NCBI GenBank assembly: GCA_036937835.1
Contig: CM072870.1
Coordinates: 2,046,001 to 2,110,000 of the forward strand
DNA: 64,000 nucleotides
Source: Pampus argenteus
Taxonomy: Eukaryota > Chordata > Actinopteri > Scombriformes > Stromateidae
Reading direction: 5' to 3'
In this document: piece by piece, positions 1-10,795 of the stretch
Numbering within the stretch: the stretch's first letter is position 1
Layout: every line of letters starts with the position of its first letter
Position numbers and translations under genes: made by a program
The notes under the pieces: model-generated
Databases searched by the model: none
What the model saw: only the letters and a program-made list of their open reading frames with translations
Told to the model about the DNA's origin: nothing

Positions 1-344
1 GTTACTTGTTGATGGCAAACATGGTTTTGATTGAAAATATTGCTCCTTGTTTAAAAAAAAATGTAGTTGTCAGTTTTGGCCTGAGAGAAAGCTATTTTTA
101 CAAATGTTACAGTAAAAGCTGCAGGAAGCTCTCAGAAGTGAGTTTTTTGGTCCTAATCATTAGAAATCACTAACTTGTTGATGGCGAACATGGTTTTGAT
201 TAAATATATTGCTCCTTGTTTAAGAAAAACTGTAGTTGTCAGTTTTGGCCTGAGACAAAGCTATTTTTTACAAATGTTACAGTAAAAGCTGCAGGAAGCT
301 CTCAGAAGTGAGTTTTTTGGTCCTAATCATTAGAAATCAGTTAC
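1..344 (+). repeat. Tail of a preceding HOR unit (r, t)
   Basis: Monomers begin at 6 (r type, A-rich tract after CCTTGTTT, then ATG where others read CTG) and 175 (t type, 170 bp, GAGACAAAG and an extra T). The order r-t without s matches 9,603-9,941 and 20,918-21,256, so this is the end of a unit in which s is missing. The t monomer contains a private GGCGAAC in place of GGCAAAC near 185, which creates a CpG. Confidence 0.8.
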
Positions 345-522
345 TTGTTGATGGCAAACATGGTTTTGATTGAAAATATTGCTCCTTGTTTAAGAAAAAC
401 TGTAGTTGTCAGTTTTGGCCTTCTCTCGCTGGGAGAAAGCTATTTTTACAAATGTTACAGTAAAAGCTGCAGAAAGCCCTCTGAAGTGAGTTTTTTGGTC
501 ATATTCATTAGAAATTAGTTAC
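345..522 (+). repeat. Exemplar long monomer (178 bp, type a)
   Basis: This 178-bp unit has the 9-bp segment TTCTCTCGC (421-429) inserted after GGCC, followed by TGGGAGAAAGC. Its 3' third also differs from short units: GCAGAAAGCCCTCTGAAG replaces GCAGGAAGCTCTCAGAAG, and GGTCATATTCATTAG replaces GGTCCTAATCATTAG, which removes the CTAATCATTAG palindrome. The same 3' signature marks long types a, f, j and m, so these four probably share an ancestor. Type o has a different long form with the CGCCGAG centre. Confidence 0.93.
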
Positions 523-669
523 TTGTTGATGGCAAACATGGTTTTGATTGAAAATATTGCTCCTTGTTTAAGAAAAACTGTAGTTGTCAGTTTTGGCCTA
601 AGAGAAAGCTATTTTTACAAATGTTACAGTAAAAGCTGCAGGAAGCTCTCAGAAGTGAGTTTTTTGGTC

Positions 670-680
670 CTAATCATTAG
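670..680. other. Recurring 11-bp palindrome CTAATCATTAG
   Basis: Most short monomers end with CTAATCATTAG, two 5-bp arms around one base. In i, k and v the central base is T (CTAATTATTAG), which keeps the palindrome. It is lost in the long types a, f, j and m (CATATTCATTAG) and in p and some t units (CTAATCATAAAAAAATC). The monomers with the strongest central palindrome, o and C, keep this one as well. No function can be assigned. Confidence 0.75.
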
Positions 681-2484
681 AAATCACTTACTTGTTGATG
701 GCAAACATGGTTTTGATTGAAAATATTGCTCCTTGTTTAAGAAAAACTGTAGTTGTCAGTTTTGGCCTGACAGAAAGTTATTTTTACAAATGTTACAGTA
801 AAAGCTGCAGGAAGCTCTCAGAAGTGAGTTTTTTGCTCCTAATCATTAGAAATCAGTTACTTGTTGATGGCAAACATGGTTTTGATTGAAAATATTGCTC
901 CTTGTTTAAGAAAAACTGTAGTTGTCAGTTTTGGCCTGAGAGAAAGCTATTTTTACAAATGTTACAGTAAAGGCTGCAGGAAGCTCTCAGAAGTGAGTTT
1001 TTTGGTCCTAATCATTAGAAGTCACTAACTTGTTGATGGCAAACATGGTTTTGATTAAATATATTGCTCCTTGTTTAAGAAAAACTGTAGTTGTCAGTTT
1101 TGGCCTTCTCTCGCTGGGAGAAAGCTATTTTTACAAATGTTACAGTAAAAGCTGCAGAAAGCCCTCTGAAGTGAGTTTTTTGGTCATATTCATTAGAAAT
1201 TAGTTACTTGTTGATGGCAAACATGGTTTTGATTGAAAATATTGCTCCTTGTTTAAGAAAAACTGTAGTTGTCAGTTTTGGCCTGAGGGAAAGCTATTTT
1301 TCCAAATGTTACAGTAAAGGCTGCAGGAAGCTCTCAGAAGTGAGTTTTTTGGTCCTAATCATTAGAAATCACTTACTTGTTGATGGCAAACATGGTTTTG
1401 ATTAAATATATTGCTCCTTGTTTAAGAAAAACTGTAGTTGTCAGTTTTGGCCTGAGAGAAAGCTATTTTTACTAATGTTACAGTAAAAGCTGCAGGAAGC
1501 TCTCAGAAGTGAGTTTTTTGGTCCTAATTATTAGAAATCAGTTACTTGTTGATGGCAAACATGGTTTTGATTGAAAATATTGCTCCTTGTTTAAGAAAAA
1601 CTGTAGTTGTCAGTTTTGGCCTTCTCTCGCTGGGAGAAAGCTATTTTTGCAAATGTTACAGTAAAAGCTGCAGAAAGCCCTCTGAAGTGAGTTTTTTGGT
1701 CATATTCATTAGAAATTAGTTACTTGTTGATGGCAAACATGGTTTTGATTGGAAACATTGCTCCTTGTTTAAGAAAAACTGTAGTTGTCAGTTTTGGCCT
1801 GAGAGAAAGCTATTTTTACAAATGTTACAGTAAAAGCTGCAGGAAGCTCTCAGAAGTGAGTTTTTTGGTCCTAATTATTAGAAATCAGTTACTTGTTGAT
1901 GGCAAACATGGTTTTGATTGAAAATATTGCTCCTTGTTTAAGAAAAACTGTAGTTGTCAGTTTTGGCCTGAGAGAAAGCTATTTTTACAAATGTCACAGT
2001 AAAGGCTGCAGGAAGCTCTCAGAAGTGAGTTTTTTGGTCCTAATCATTAGAAGTCAGTTACTTGTTGATGGCAAACATGGTTTTGATTGAAAATATTGCT
2101 CCTTGTTTAAGAAAAACTGTAGTTGTCAGTTTTGGCCTTCTCTCGCTGGGAGAAAGCTATTTTTACAAATGTTACAGTAAAAGCTGCAGAAAGCCCTCTG
2201 AAGTGAGTTTTTTGGTCATATTCATTAGAAATTAGTTACTTGTTGATGGCAAACATGGTTTTGATTGAAAATATTGCTCCTTGTTTAAGAAAAACTGTAG
2301 TTGTCAGTTTTGGCCTGAGAGAAAGCTATTTTTACAAATGTTACAGTAAAAGCTGCAGGAAGCTCTCAGAAGTGAGTTTTTTGCTTCTAATCATTAGAAA
2401 TCAGTTACTTGTTGATGGCAAACATGGTTTTGATTGAAAATATTGCTCCTTGTTTAAGAAAAACTATAGTGGTCAGTTTTGGGC

Positions 2485-2501
2485 TTCTCTCGCCGAGAGA
2501 A
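2485..2501. other. 17-bp perfect palindrome in a long monomer
   Basis: TTCTCTCGCCGAGAGAA has two 8-bp complementary arms around a central C. It occurs in type o of domain 1 (also 9,161-9,177) and type C of domain 2 (for example 34,851-34,867). Other long monomers carry weaker versions: CGCTGAG keeps 7-bp arms, CGCCAAG 6-bp arms and CGCTGGG 5-bp arms, while CGCTAAGGGG largely destroys the symmetry. Short monomers lack the left arm altogether. Whether it extrudes as a cruciform or binds a protein cannot be told from sequence. Confidence 0.85.
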
Positions 2502-2757
2502 AGCTATTTTTACAATTGTTACAGTAAAAGCTGCAGGAAGCTCTCAGAAGTGAGTTTTTTGGTCCTAATCATTAGAAGTCAGTTACTTGTTGATGGCAAA
2601 CATGGTTTTGATTTAAAATATTGCTCCTTGTTTAAGAAGAACTGTAGTTGTCAGTTTTGGCCTGAGACAAAGCTATTTTTTACAAATGTTACAGTAAAAG
2701 CTGCAGGAAGCTCTCAGAAGTGAGTTTTTTGGTCCTAATCATAAAAAAATCAGTTAC

Positions 2758-4113
2758 TTGTTGATGGCAAACATGGTTTTGATTGAAAATATTGCTCCTT
2801 GTTTAAGAAAAACTGTAGTTGTCAGTTTTGGCCTGAGAGAAAGTTATTTTTACAAATGTTACAGTAAAAGCTGCAGGAAGCTCTCAGAAGTGAGTTTTTT
2901 GGTCCTAATCATTAGAAATCAGTTACTTGTTGATGGCAAACATGGTTTTGATTGAAAATATTGCTCCTTGTTTAAAAAAAAACTGTAGTTGTCAGTTTTG
3001 GCCTGAGAGAAAGCTATTTTTACAAATGTTACAGTAAAGGCTGCAGGAAGCTCTCAGAAGTGAGTTTTTTGGTCCTAATCATTAGAAGTCAGTGACTTGT
3101 TGATGGCAAACATGGTTTTGATTTAAAATATTGCTCCTTGTTTAAGAAAAACTGCAGTTGTCAGTTTTGGCCTGAGAGAAAGCTATTTTTACAAATGTTA
3201 CAGTAAAAGCTGCAGGAAGCTCTCAGAAGTGAGTTTTTTGGTCCTAATCATTAGAAATCACTAACTTGTTGATGGCAAACATGGTTTTGATTAAATATAT
3301 TGCTCCTTGTTTAAGAAAAACTGTAGTTGTCAGTTTTGGCCTGAGACAAAGCTATTTTTTACAAATGTTACAGTAAAAGCTGCAGGAAGCTCTCAGAAGT
3401 GAGTTTTTTTGTCCTAATCATAAAAAAATCAGTTACTTGTTGATGGCAAACATGGTTTTGATTGAAAATATTGCTCCTTGTTTAAGAAAAACTGTAGTTG
3501 TCAGTTTTGGCCTGAGAGAAAGTTATTTTTACAAATGTTACAGTAAAAGCTGCAGGAAGCTCTCAGAAGTGAGTTTTTTGGTCCTAATCATTAGAAATCA
3601 GTTACTTGTTGATGGCAAACATGGTTTTGATTGAAAATATTGCTCCTTGTTTAAAAAAAACTGTAGTTGTCAGTTTTGGCCTGAGAGAAAGCTATTTTTA
3701 CAAATGTTATAGTAAAGGCTGCAGGAAGCTCTCAGAAGTGCGTTTTTGGTCCTAATCATTAGAAGTCAGTGACTTGTTGATGGCAAACATGGTTTTGATT
3801 TAAAATATTGCTCCTTGTTTAAGAAAAACTGCAGTTGTCAGTTTTGGCCTGAGAGAAAGCTATTTTTACAAATGTTACAGTAAAAGCTGCAGGAAGCTCT
3901 CAGAAGTGAGTTTTTTGGTCCTAATCATTAGAAATCACTAACTTGTTGATGGCAAACATGGTTTTGATTAAATATATTGCTCCTTGTTTAAGAAAAACTG
4001 TAGTTGTCAGTTTTGGCCTGAGACAAAGCTATTTTTTACAAATGTTACAGTAAAAGCTGCAGGAAGCTCTCAGAAGTGAGTTTTTTTGGTCCTAATCATT
4101 AGAAATCAGTTAC
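2758..4113 (+). repeat. 4-mer q-r-s-t duplicated in tandem
   Basis: The q-r-s-t quartet occurs at 2,758-3,436 (679 bp) and again at 3,437-4,113 (677 bp). The first t ends with the p-type tail ATCATAAAAAAATC; the second ends with the ordinary ATTAGAAATC. The first t is therefore a t/p hybrid at the junction where q follows p-like sequence. The same quartet pair recurs inside the second 16-mer at 5,495-6,851. Confidence 0.8.
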
Positions 4114-6851
4114 TTGTTGATGGCAAACATGGTTTTGATTAAATATATTGCTCCTTGTTTAAGAAAAACTGTAGTTGTCAGTTTTGGCCTGAGAGAAAGC
4201 TATTTTTACTAATGTTACAGTAAAAGCTGCAGGAAGCTCTCAGAAGTGAGTTTTTTGGTCCTAATTATTAGAAATCAGTTACTTGTTGATGGCAAACATG
4301 GTTTTGATTGAAAATATTGCTCCTTGTTTAAGAAAAACTGTAGTTGTCAGTTTTGGCCTTCTCTCGCTGGGAGAAAGCTATTTTTGCAAATGTTACAGTA
4401 AAAGCTGCAGAAAGCCCTCTGAAGTGAGTTTTTTGGTCATATTCATTAGAAATTAGTTACTTGTTGATGGCAAACATGGTTTTGATTGGAAACATTGCTC
4501 CTTGTTTAAGAAAAACTGTAGTTGTCAGTTTTGGCCTGAGAGAAAGCTATTTTTACAAATGTTACAGTAAAAGCTGCAGGAAGCTCTCAGAAGTGAGTTT
4601 TTTGGTCCTAATTATTAGAAATCAGTTACTTGTTGATGGCAAACATGGTTTTGATTGAAAATATTGCTCCTTGTTTAAGAAAAACTGTAGTTGTCAGTTT
4701 TGGCCTGAGAGAAAGCTATTTTTACAAATGTCACAGTAAAGGCTGCAGGAAGCTCTCAGAAGTGAGTTTTTTGGTCCTAATCATTAGAAGTCAGTTACTT
4801 GTTGATGGCAAACATGGTTTTGATTGAAAATATTGCTCCTTGTTTAAGAAAAACTGTAGTTGTCAGTTTTGGCCTTCTCTCGCTGGGAGAAAGCTATTTT
4901 TACAAATGTTACAGTAAAAGCTGCAGAAAGCCCTCTGAAGTGAGTTTTTTGGTCATATTCATTAGAAATTAGTTACTTGTTGATGGCAAACATGGTTTTG
5001 ATTGAAAATATTGCTCCTTGTTTAAGAAAAACTGTAGTTGTCAGTTTTGGCCTGAGAGAAAGCTATTTTTACAAATGTTACAGTAAAAGCTGCAGGAAGC
5101 TCTCAGAAGTGAGTTTTTTGCTTCTAATCATTAGAAATCAGTTACTTGTTGATGGCAAACATGGTTTTGATTGAAAATATTGCTCCTTGTTTAAGAAAAA
5201 CTATAGTGGTCAGTTTTGGGCTTCTCTCGCCGAGAGAAAGCTATTTTTACAATTGTTACAGTAAAAGCTGCAGGAAGCTCTCAGAAGTGAGTTTTTTGGT
5301 CCTAATCATTAGAAGTCAGTTACTTGTTGATGGCAAACATGGTTTTGATTTAAAATATTGCTCCTTGTTTAAGAAGAACTGTAGTTGTCAGTTTTGGCCT
5401 GAGACAAAGCTATTTTTTACAAATGTTACAGTAAAAGCTGCAGGAAGCTCTCAGAAGTGAGTTTTTTGGTCCTAATCATAAAAAAATCAGTTACTTGTTG
5501 ATGGCAAACATGGTTTTGATTGAAAATATTGCTCCTTGTTTAAGAAAAACTGTAGTTGTCAGTTTTGGCCTGAGAGAAAGTTATTTTTACAAATGTTACA
5601 GTAAAAGCTGCAGGAAGCTCTCAGAAGTGAGTTTTTTGGTCCTAATCATTAGAAATCAGTTACTTGTTGATGGCAAACATGGTTTTGATTGAAAATATTG
5701 CTCCTTGTTTAAAAAAAAACTGTAGTTGTCAGTTTTGGCCTGAGAGAAAGCTATTTTTACAAATGTTACAGTAAAGGCTGCAGGAAGCTCTCAGAAGTGA
5801 GTTTTTTGGTCCTAATCATTAGAAGTCAGTGACTTGTTGATGGCAAACATGGTTTTGATTTAAAATATTGCTCCTTGTTTAAGAAAAACTGCAGTTGTCA
5901 GTTTTGGCCTGAGAGAAAGCTATTTTTACAAATGTTACAGTAAAAGCTGCAGGAAGCTCTCAGAAGTGAGTTTTTTGGTCCTAATCATTAGAAATCACTA
6001 ACTTGTTGATGGCAAACATGGTTTTGATTAAATATATTGCTCCTTGTTTAAGAAAAACTGTAGTTGTCAGTTTTGGCCTGAGACAAAGCTATTTTTTTAC
6101 AAATGTTACAGTAAAAGCTGCAGGAAGCTCTCAGAAGTGAGTTTTTTTGTCCTAATCATAAAAAAATCAGTTACTTGTTGATGGCAAACATGGTTTTGAT
6201 TGAAAATATTGCTCCTTGTTTAAGAAAAACTGTAGTTGTCAGTTTTGGCCTGAGAGAAAGTTATTTTTACAAATGTTACAGTAAAAGCTGCAGGAAGCTC
6301 TCAGAAGTGAGTTTTTTGGTCCTAATCATTAGAAATCAGTTACTTGTTGATGGCAAACATGGTTTTGATTGAAAATATTGCTCCTTGTTTAAAAAAAACT
6401 GTAGTTGTCAGTTTTGGCCTGAGAGAAAGCTATTTTTACAAATGTTATAGTAAAGGCTGCAGGAAGCTCTCAGAAGTGCGTTTTTGGTCCTAATCATTAG
6501 AAGTCAGTGACTTGTTGATGGCAAACATGGTTTTGATTTAAAATATTGCTCCTTGTTTAAGAAAAACTGCAGTTGTCAGTTTTGGCCTGAGAGAAAGCTA
6601 TTTTTACAAATGTTACAGTAAAAGCTGCAGGAAGCTCTCAGAAGTGAGTTTTTTGGTCCTAATCATTAGAAATCACTAACTTGTTGATGGCAAACATGGT
6701 TTTGATTAAATATATTGCTCCTTGTTTAAGAAAAACTGTAGTTGTCAGTTTTGGCCTGAGACAAAGCTATTTTTTACAAATGTTACAGTAAAAGCTGCAG
6801 GAAGCTCTCAGAAGTGAGTTTTTTTGGTCCTAATCATTAGAAATCAGTTAC
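4114..6851 (+). repeat. 16-mer block, copy 2 (2,738 bp)
   Basis: This is a tandem copy of 1,377-4,113 with the same 16 monomers. It shares private variants with copy 1, including GGAAACATTG (near 4,487), TTTACTAATG and the shortened GTGCGTTTTTGG in the second r monomer. The one length difference I found is an extra T in the t monomer at 6,003-6,174 (172 rather than 171 bp). After this block the array resumes with monomer a at 6,852, so the duplication inserted i-to-t directly after t. Confidence 0.87.
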
Positions 6852-9800
6852 TTGTTGATGGCAAACATGGTTTTGATTGAAAATATTGCTCCTTGTTCAA
6901 GAAAAACTGTAGTTGTCAGTTTTGGCCTTCTCTCGCTGGGAGAAAGCTATTTTTACAAATGTTACAGTAAAAGCTGCAGAAAGCCCTCTGAAGTGAGTTT
7001 TTTGGTCATATTCATTAGAAATTAGTTACTTGTTGATGGCAAACATGGTTTTGATTGAAAATATTGCTCCTTGTTTAAGAAAAACTGTAGTTGTCAGTTT
7101 TGGCCTGAGAGAAAGCTATTTTTACAAATGTTACAGTAAAAGCTGCAGGAAGCTCTCAGAAGTGAGTTTTTTGGTCCTAATCATTAGAAATCACTTACTT
7201 GTTGATGGCAAACATGGTTTTGATTGAAAATATTGCTCCTTGTTTAAGAAAAACTGTAGTTGTCAGTTTTGGCCTGACAGAAAGTTATTTTTACAAATGT
7301 TACAGTAAAAGCTGCAGGAAGCTCTCAGAAGTGAGTTTTTTGGTCCTAATCATTAGAAATCAGTTACTTGTTGATGGCAAACATGGTTTTGATTGAAAAT
7401 ATTGCTCCTTGTTTAAGAAAAACTGTAGTTGTCAGTTTTGGCCTGAGAGAAAGCTATTTTTACAAATGTTACAGTAAAGGCTGCAGGAAGCTCTCAGAAG
7501 TGAGTTTTTTGGTCCTAATCATTAGAAGTCAGTTACTTGTTGATGGCAAACATGGTTTTGATTTAAAATATTGCTCCTTGTTTAAGAAAAACTGCAGTTG
7601 TCAGTTTTGGCCTGAGAGAAAGCTATTTTTACAAATGTTACAGTAAAAGCTGCAGGAAGCTCTCAGAAGTGAGTTTTTTGGTCCTAATCATTAGAAATCA
7701 CTAACTTGTTGATGGCAAACATGGTTTTGATTAAATATATTGCTCCTTGTTTAAGAAAAACTGTAGTTGTCAGTTTTGGCCTTCTCTCGCTGGGAGAAAG
7801 CTATTTTTACAAATGTTACAGTAAAAGCTGCAGAAAGCCCTCTGAAGTGAGTTTTTTGGTCATATTCATTAGAAATTAGTTACTTGTTGATGGCAAACAT
7901 GGTTTTGATTGAAAATATTGCTCCTTGTTTAAGAAAAACTGTAGTTGTCAGTTTTGGCCTGAGAGAAAGCTATTTTTACAAATGTTACAGTAAAAGCTGC
8001 AGGAAGCTCTCAGAAGTGAGTTTTTTGCTTCTAATCATTAGAAATCAGTTACTTGTTGATGGCAAACATGGTTTTGATTGAAAATATTGCTCCTTGTTTA
8101 AGAAAAACTGTAGTTGTCAGTTTTGGCCTGAGGGAAAGCTATTTTTCCAAATGTTACAGTAAAGGCTGCAGGAAGCTCTCAGAAGTGAGTTTTTTGGTCC
8201 TAATCATTAGAAATCACTTACTTGTTGATGGCAAACATGGTTTTGATTAAATATATTGCTCCTTGTTTAAGAAAAACTGTAGTTGTCAGTTTTGGCCTGA
8301 GAGAAAGCTATTTTTACTAATGTTACAGTAAAAGCTGCAGGAAGCTCTCAGAAGTGAGTTTTTTGGTCCTAATTATTAGAAATCAGTTACTTGTTGATGG
8401 CAAACATGGTTTTGATTGAAAATATTGCTCCTTGTTTAAGAAAAACTGTAGTTGTCAGTTTTGGCCTTCTCTCGCTGGGAGAAAGCTATTTTTGCAAATG
8501 TTACAGTAAAAGCTGCAGAAAGCCCTCTGAAGTGAGTTTTTTGGTCATATTCATTAGAAATTAGTTACTTGTTGATGGCAAACATGGTTTTGATTGAAAA
8601 TATTGCTCCTTGTTTAAGAAAAACTGTAGTTGTCAGTTTTGGCCTGAGAGAAAGCTATTTTTACAAATGTTACAGTAAAAGCTGCAGGAAGCTCTCAGAA
8701 GTGAGTTTTTTGGTCCTAATTATTAGAAATCAGTTACTTGTTGATGGCAAACATGGTTTTGATTGAAAATATTGCTCCTTGTTTAAGAAAAACTGTAGTT
8801 GTCAGTTTTGGCCTGAGAGAAAGCTATTTTTACAAATGTCACAGTAAAGGCTGCAGGAAGCTCTCAGAAGTGAGTTTTTTGGTCCTAATCATTAGAAGTC
8901 AGTTACTTGTTGATGGCAAACATGGTTTTGATTGAAAATATTGCTCCTTGTTTAAGAAAAACTGTAGTTGTCAGTTTTGGCCTTCTCTCGCTGGGAGAAA
9001 GCTATTTTTACAAATGTTACAGTAAAAGCTGCAGAAAGCCCTCTGAAGTGAGTTTTTTGGTCATATTCATTAGAAATTAGTTACTTGTTGATGGCAAACA
9101 TGGTTTTGATTGAAAATATTGCTCCTTGTTTAAGAAAAACTATAGTGGTCAGTTTTGGGCTTCTCTCGCCGAGAGAAAGCTATTTTTACAATTGTTACAG
9201 TAAAAGCTGCAGGAAGCTCTCAGAAGTGAGTTTTTTGGTCCTAATCATTAGAAGTCAGTTACTTGTTGATGGCAAACATGGTTTTGATTTAAAATATTGC
9301 TCCTTGTTTAAGAAAAACTGTAGTTGTCAGTTTTGGCCTGAGACAAAGCTATTTTTTACAAATGTTACAGTAAAAGCTGCAGGAAGCTCTCAGAAGTGAG
9401 TTTTTTGGTCCTAATCATAAAAAAATCAGTTACTTGTTGATGGCAAACATGGTTTTGATTGAAAATATTGCTCCTTGTTTAAGAAAAACTGTAGTTGTCA
9501 GTTTTGGCCTGAGAGAAAGTTATTTTTACAAATGTTACAGTAAAAGCTGCAGGAAGCTCTCAGAAGTGAGTTTTTTGGTCCTAATCATTAGAAATCAGTT
9601 ACTTGTTGATGGCAAACATGGTTTTGATTGAAAATATTGCTCCTTGTTTAAAAAAAACTGTAGTTGTCAGTTTTGGCCTGAGAGAAAGCTATTTTTACAA
9701 AGGTTACAGTAAAAGCTGCAGGAAGCTCTCAGAAGTGAGTTTTTTGGTCCTAATCATTAGAAATCACTAACTTGTTGATGGCAAACATGGTTTTGATTAA

Positions 9801-9941
9801 ATATATTGCTCCTTGTTTAAGAAAAACTGTAGTTGTCAGTTTTGGCCTGAGACAAAGCTATTTTTTACAAATGTTACAGTAAAAGCTGCAGGAAGCTCTC
9901 AGAAGTGAGTTTTTTGGTCCTAATCATTAGAAATCAGTTAC
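6852..9941 (+). repeat. 18-mer HOR copy (3,090 bp)
   Basis: Order a-b-c-d-e-f-g-h-i-j-k-l-m-o-p-q-r-t, starting 6,852, 7,030, 7,199, 7,368, 7,537, 7,706, 7,884, 8,053, 8,222, 8,391, 8,569, 8,738, 8,907, 9,085, 9,263, 9,434, 9,603 and 9,772. Monomers n and s are missing relative to the 20-mer. The r copy is unusual: it has AAAGGTTACAG where others read AAATGTTACAG, and it ends AAATCACTAAC like s, so it is probably an r/s hybrid. Confidence 0.85.
7030..7198 (+). repeat. Exemplar short monomer (169 bp, type b)
   Basis: This is a representative 169-bp unit with the common short-form junction GGCCTGAGAGAAAGC. It contains no CpG dinucleotide. It carries one CTGCAG (PstI) hexamer, as nearly every monomer does, and an 11-bp CTAATCATTAG palindrome near its end. 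Type b is marked by the 3' boundary AATCACTTAC where most types have AATCAGTTAC. The length is one more than a multiple of three, so each successive repeat shifts reading frame; this is why open frames end about 29 nt into the next unit. Confidence 0.93.
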
Positions 9942-10795
9942 TTGTTGATGGCAAACATGGTTTTGATTGAAAATATTGCTCCTTGTTTAAGAAAAACTGT
10001 AGTTGTCAGTTTTGGCCTTCTCTCGCTGGGAGAAAGCTATTTTTACAAATGTTACAGTAAAAGCTGCAGAAAGCCCTCTGAAGTGAGTTTTTTGGTCATA
10101 TTCATTAGAAATTAGTTACTTGTTGATGGCAAACATGGTTTTGATTGAAAATATTGCTTCTTGTTTAAGAAAAACTGTAGTTGTCAGTTTTGGCCTGAGA
10201 GAAAGCTATTTTTACAAATGTTACAGTAAAAGCTGCAGGAAGCTCTCAGAAGTGAGTTTTTTGGTCCTAATCATTAGAAATCACTTACTTGTTGATGGCA
10301 AACATGGTTTTGATTGAAAATATTGCTCCTTGTTTAAGAAAAACTGTAGTTGTCAGTTTTGGCCTGACAGAAAGTTATTTTTACAAATGTTACAGTAAAA
10401 GCTGCAGGAAGCTCTCAGAAGTGAGTTTTTTGGTCCTAAGCATTAGAAATCAGTTACTTGTTGATGGCAAACATGGTTTTGATTGAAAATATTGCTCCTT
10501 GTTTAAGAAAAACTGTAGTTGTCAGTTTTGGCCTGAGAGAAAGCTATTTTTACAAATGTTACAGTAAAGGCTGCAGGAAGCTCTCAGAAGTGAGTTTTTT
10601 GGTCCTAATCATTAGAAGTCAGTTACTTGTTGATGGCAAACATGGTTTTGATTTAAAATATTGCTCCTTGTTTAAGAAAAACTGCAGTTGTCAGTTTTGG
10701 CCTGAGAGAAAGCTATTTTTACAAATGTTACAGTAAAAGCTGCAGGAAGCTCTCAGAAGTGAGTTTTTTGGTCCTAATCATTAGAAATCACTAAC
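9942..10795 (+). repeat. Partial HOR: a-b-c-d-e (854 bp)
   Basis: Monomers start at 9,942 (a, 178 bp), 10,120 (b, with private GCTTCTTG replacing GCTCCTTG), 10,289 (c, with private CCTAAGCATTAG), 10,458 (d) and 10,627 (e). The c change breaks one arm of the CTAATCATTAG palindrome. The block leads directly into the triplicated 8-mer. Confidence 0.82.

Larger units (their letters stand above)
345..1376 (+). repeat. Partial HOR: a-b-c-d-f-h
   Basis: Monomer starts are 345 (a, 178 bp), 523 (b), 692 (c, ending TTTTTTGCTCC), 861 (d), 1,030 (f, 178 bp) and 1,208 (h). Compared with the complete order, e and g are missing. The d copy ends AAGTCACTAAC, combining the AAGTCA of d with the CACTAAC boundary normally carried by e. 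It therefore looks like a d/e crossover product. Confidence 0.8.
1377..4113 (+). repeat. 16-mer block, copy 1 (2,737 bp)
   Basis: The order is i-j-k-l-m-n-o-p-q-r-s-t-q-r-s-t, starting 1,377, 1,546, 1,724, 1,893, 2,062, 2,240, 2,409, 2,587, 2,758, 2,927, 3,097, 3,266, 3,437, 3,606, 3,774 and 3,943. The next block repeats it almost exactly. Monomer k carries GATTGGAAACATTG (near 1,750), absent from k elsewhere in domain 1 but shared with the second copy. That ties the two copies together as one duplication event. Confidence 0.87.

Noticed and set aside
421..441. The TCTCGCTGGGAG segment of long monomers as a CENP-B box.
   Set aside because: There is no TTCG and no CGGG at the required spacing on either strand. 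It is better described as a weakened version of the palindrome.
523..720. A 65-residue open frame repeated in almost every monomer, plus 68-124-residue versions.
   Set aside because: The frames follow from the repeat. Most begin at TTG in TTGTTGATGG and stop at the TGA of GATTGA in the next unit, because 169 and 178 are both one more than a multiple of three. Longer ones arise where GATTTAAAAT or a 1-bp deletion delays the stop. Monomer types without the frame are equally common, there is no promoter or gene context, and adjacent frames overlap by 29 nt.
2927..3096. A-rich tracts (TTTAAAAAAAAAC, ATCATAAAAAAATC) as poly-A tails of retroelements.
   Set aside because: They are internal variants of r, p and t monomers at fixed positions, differ by one or two bases, and have no target-site duplication or element body beside them.
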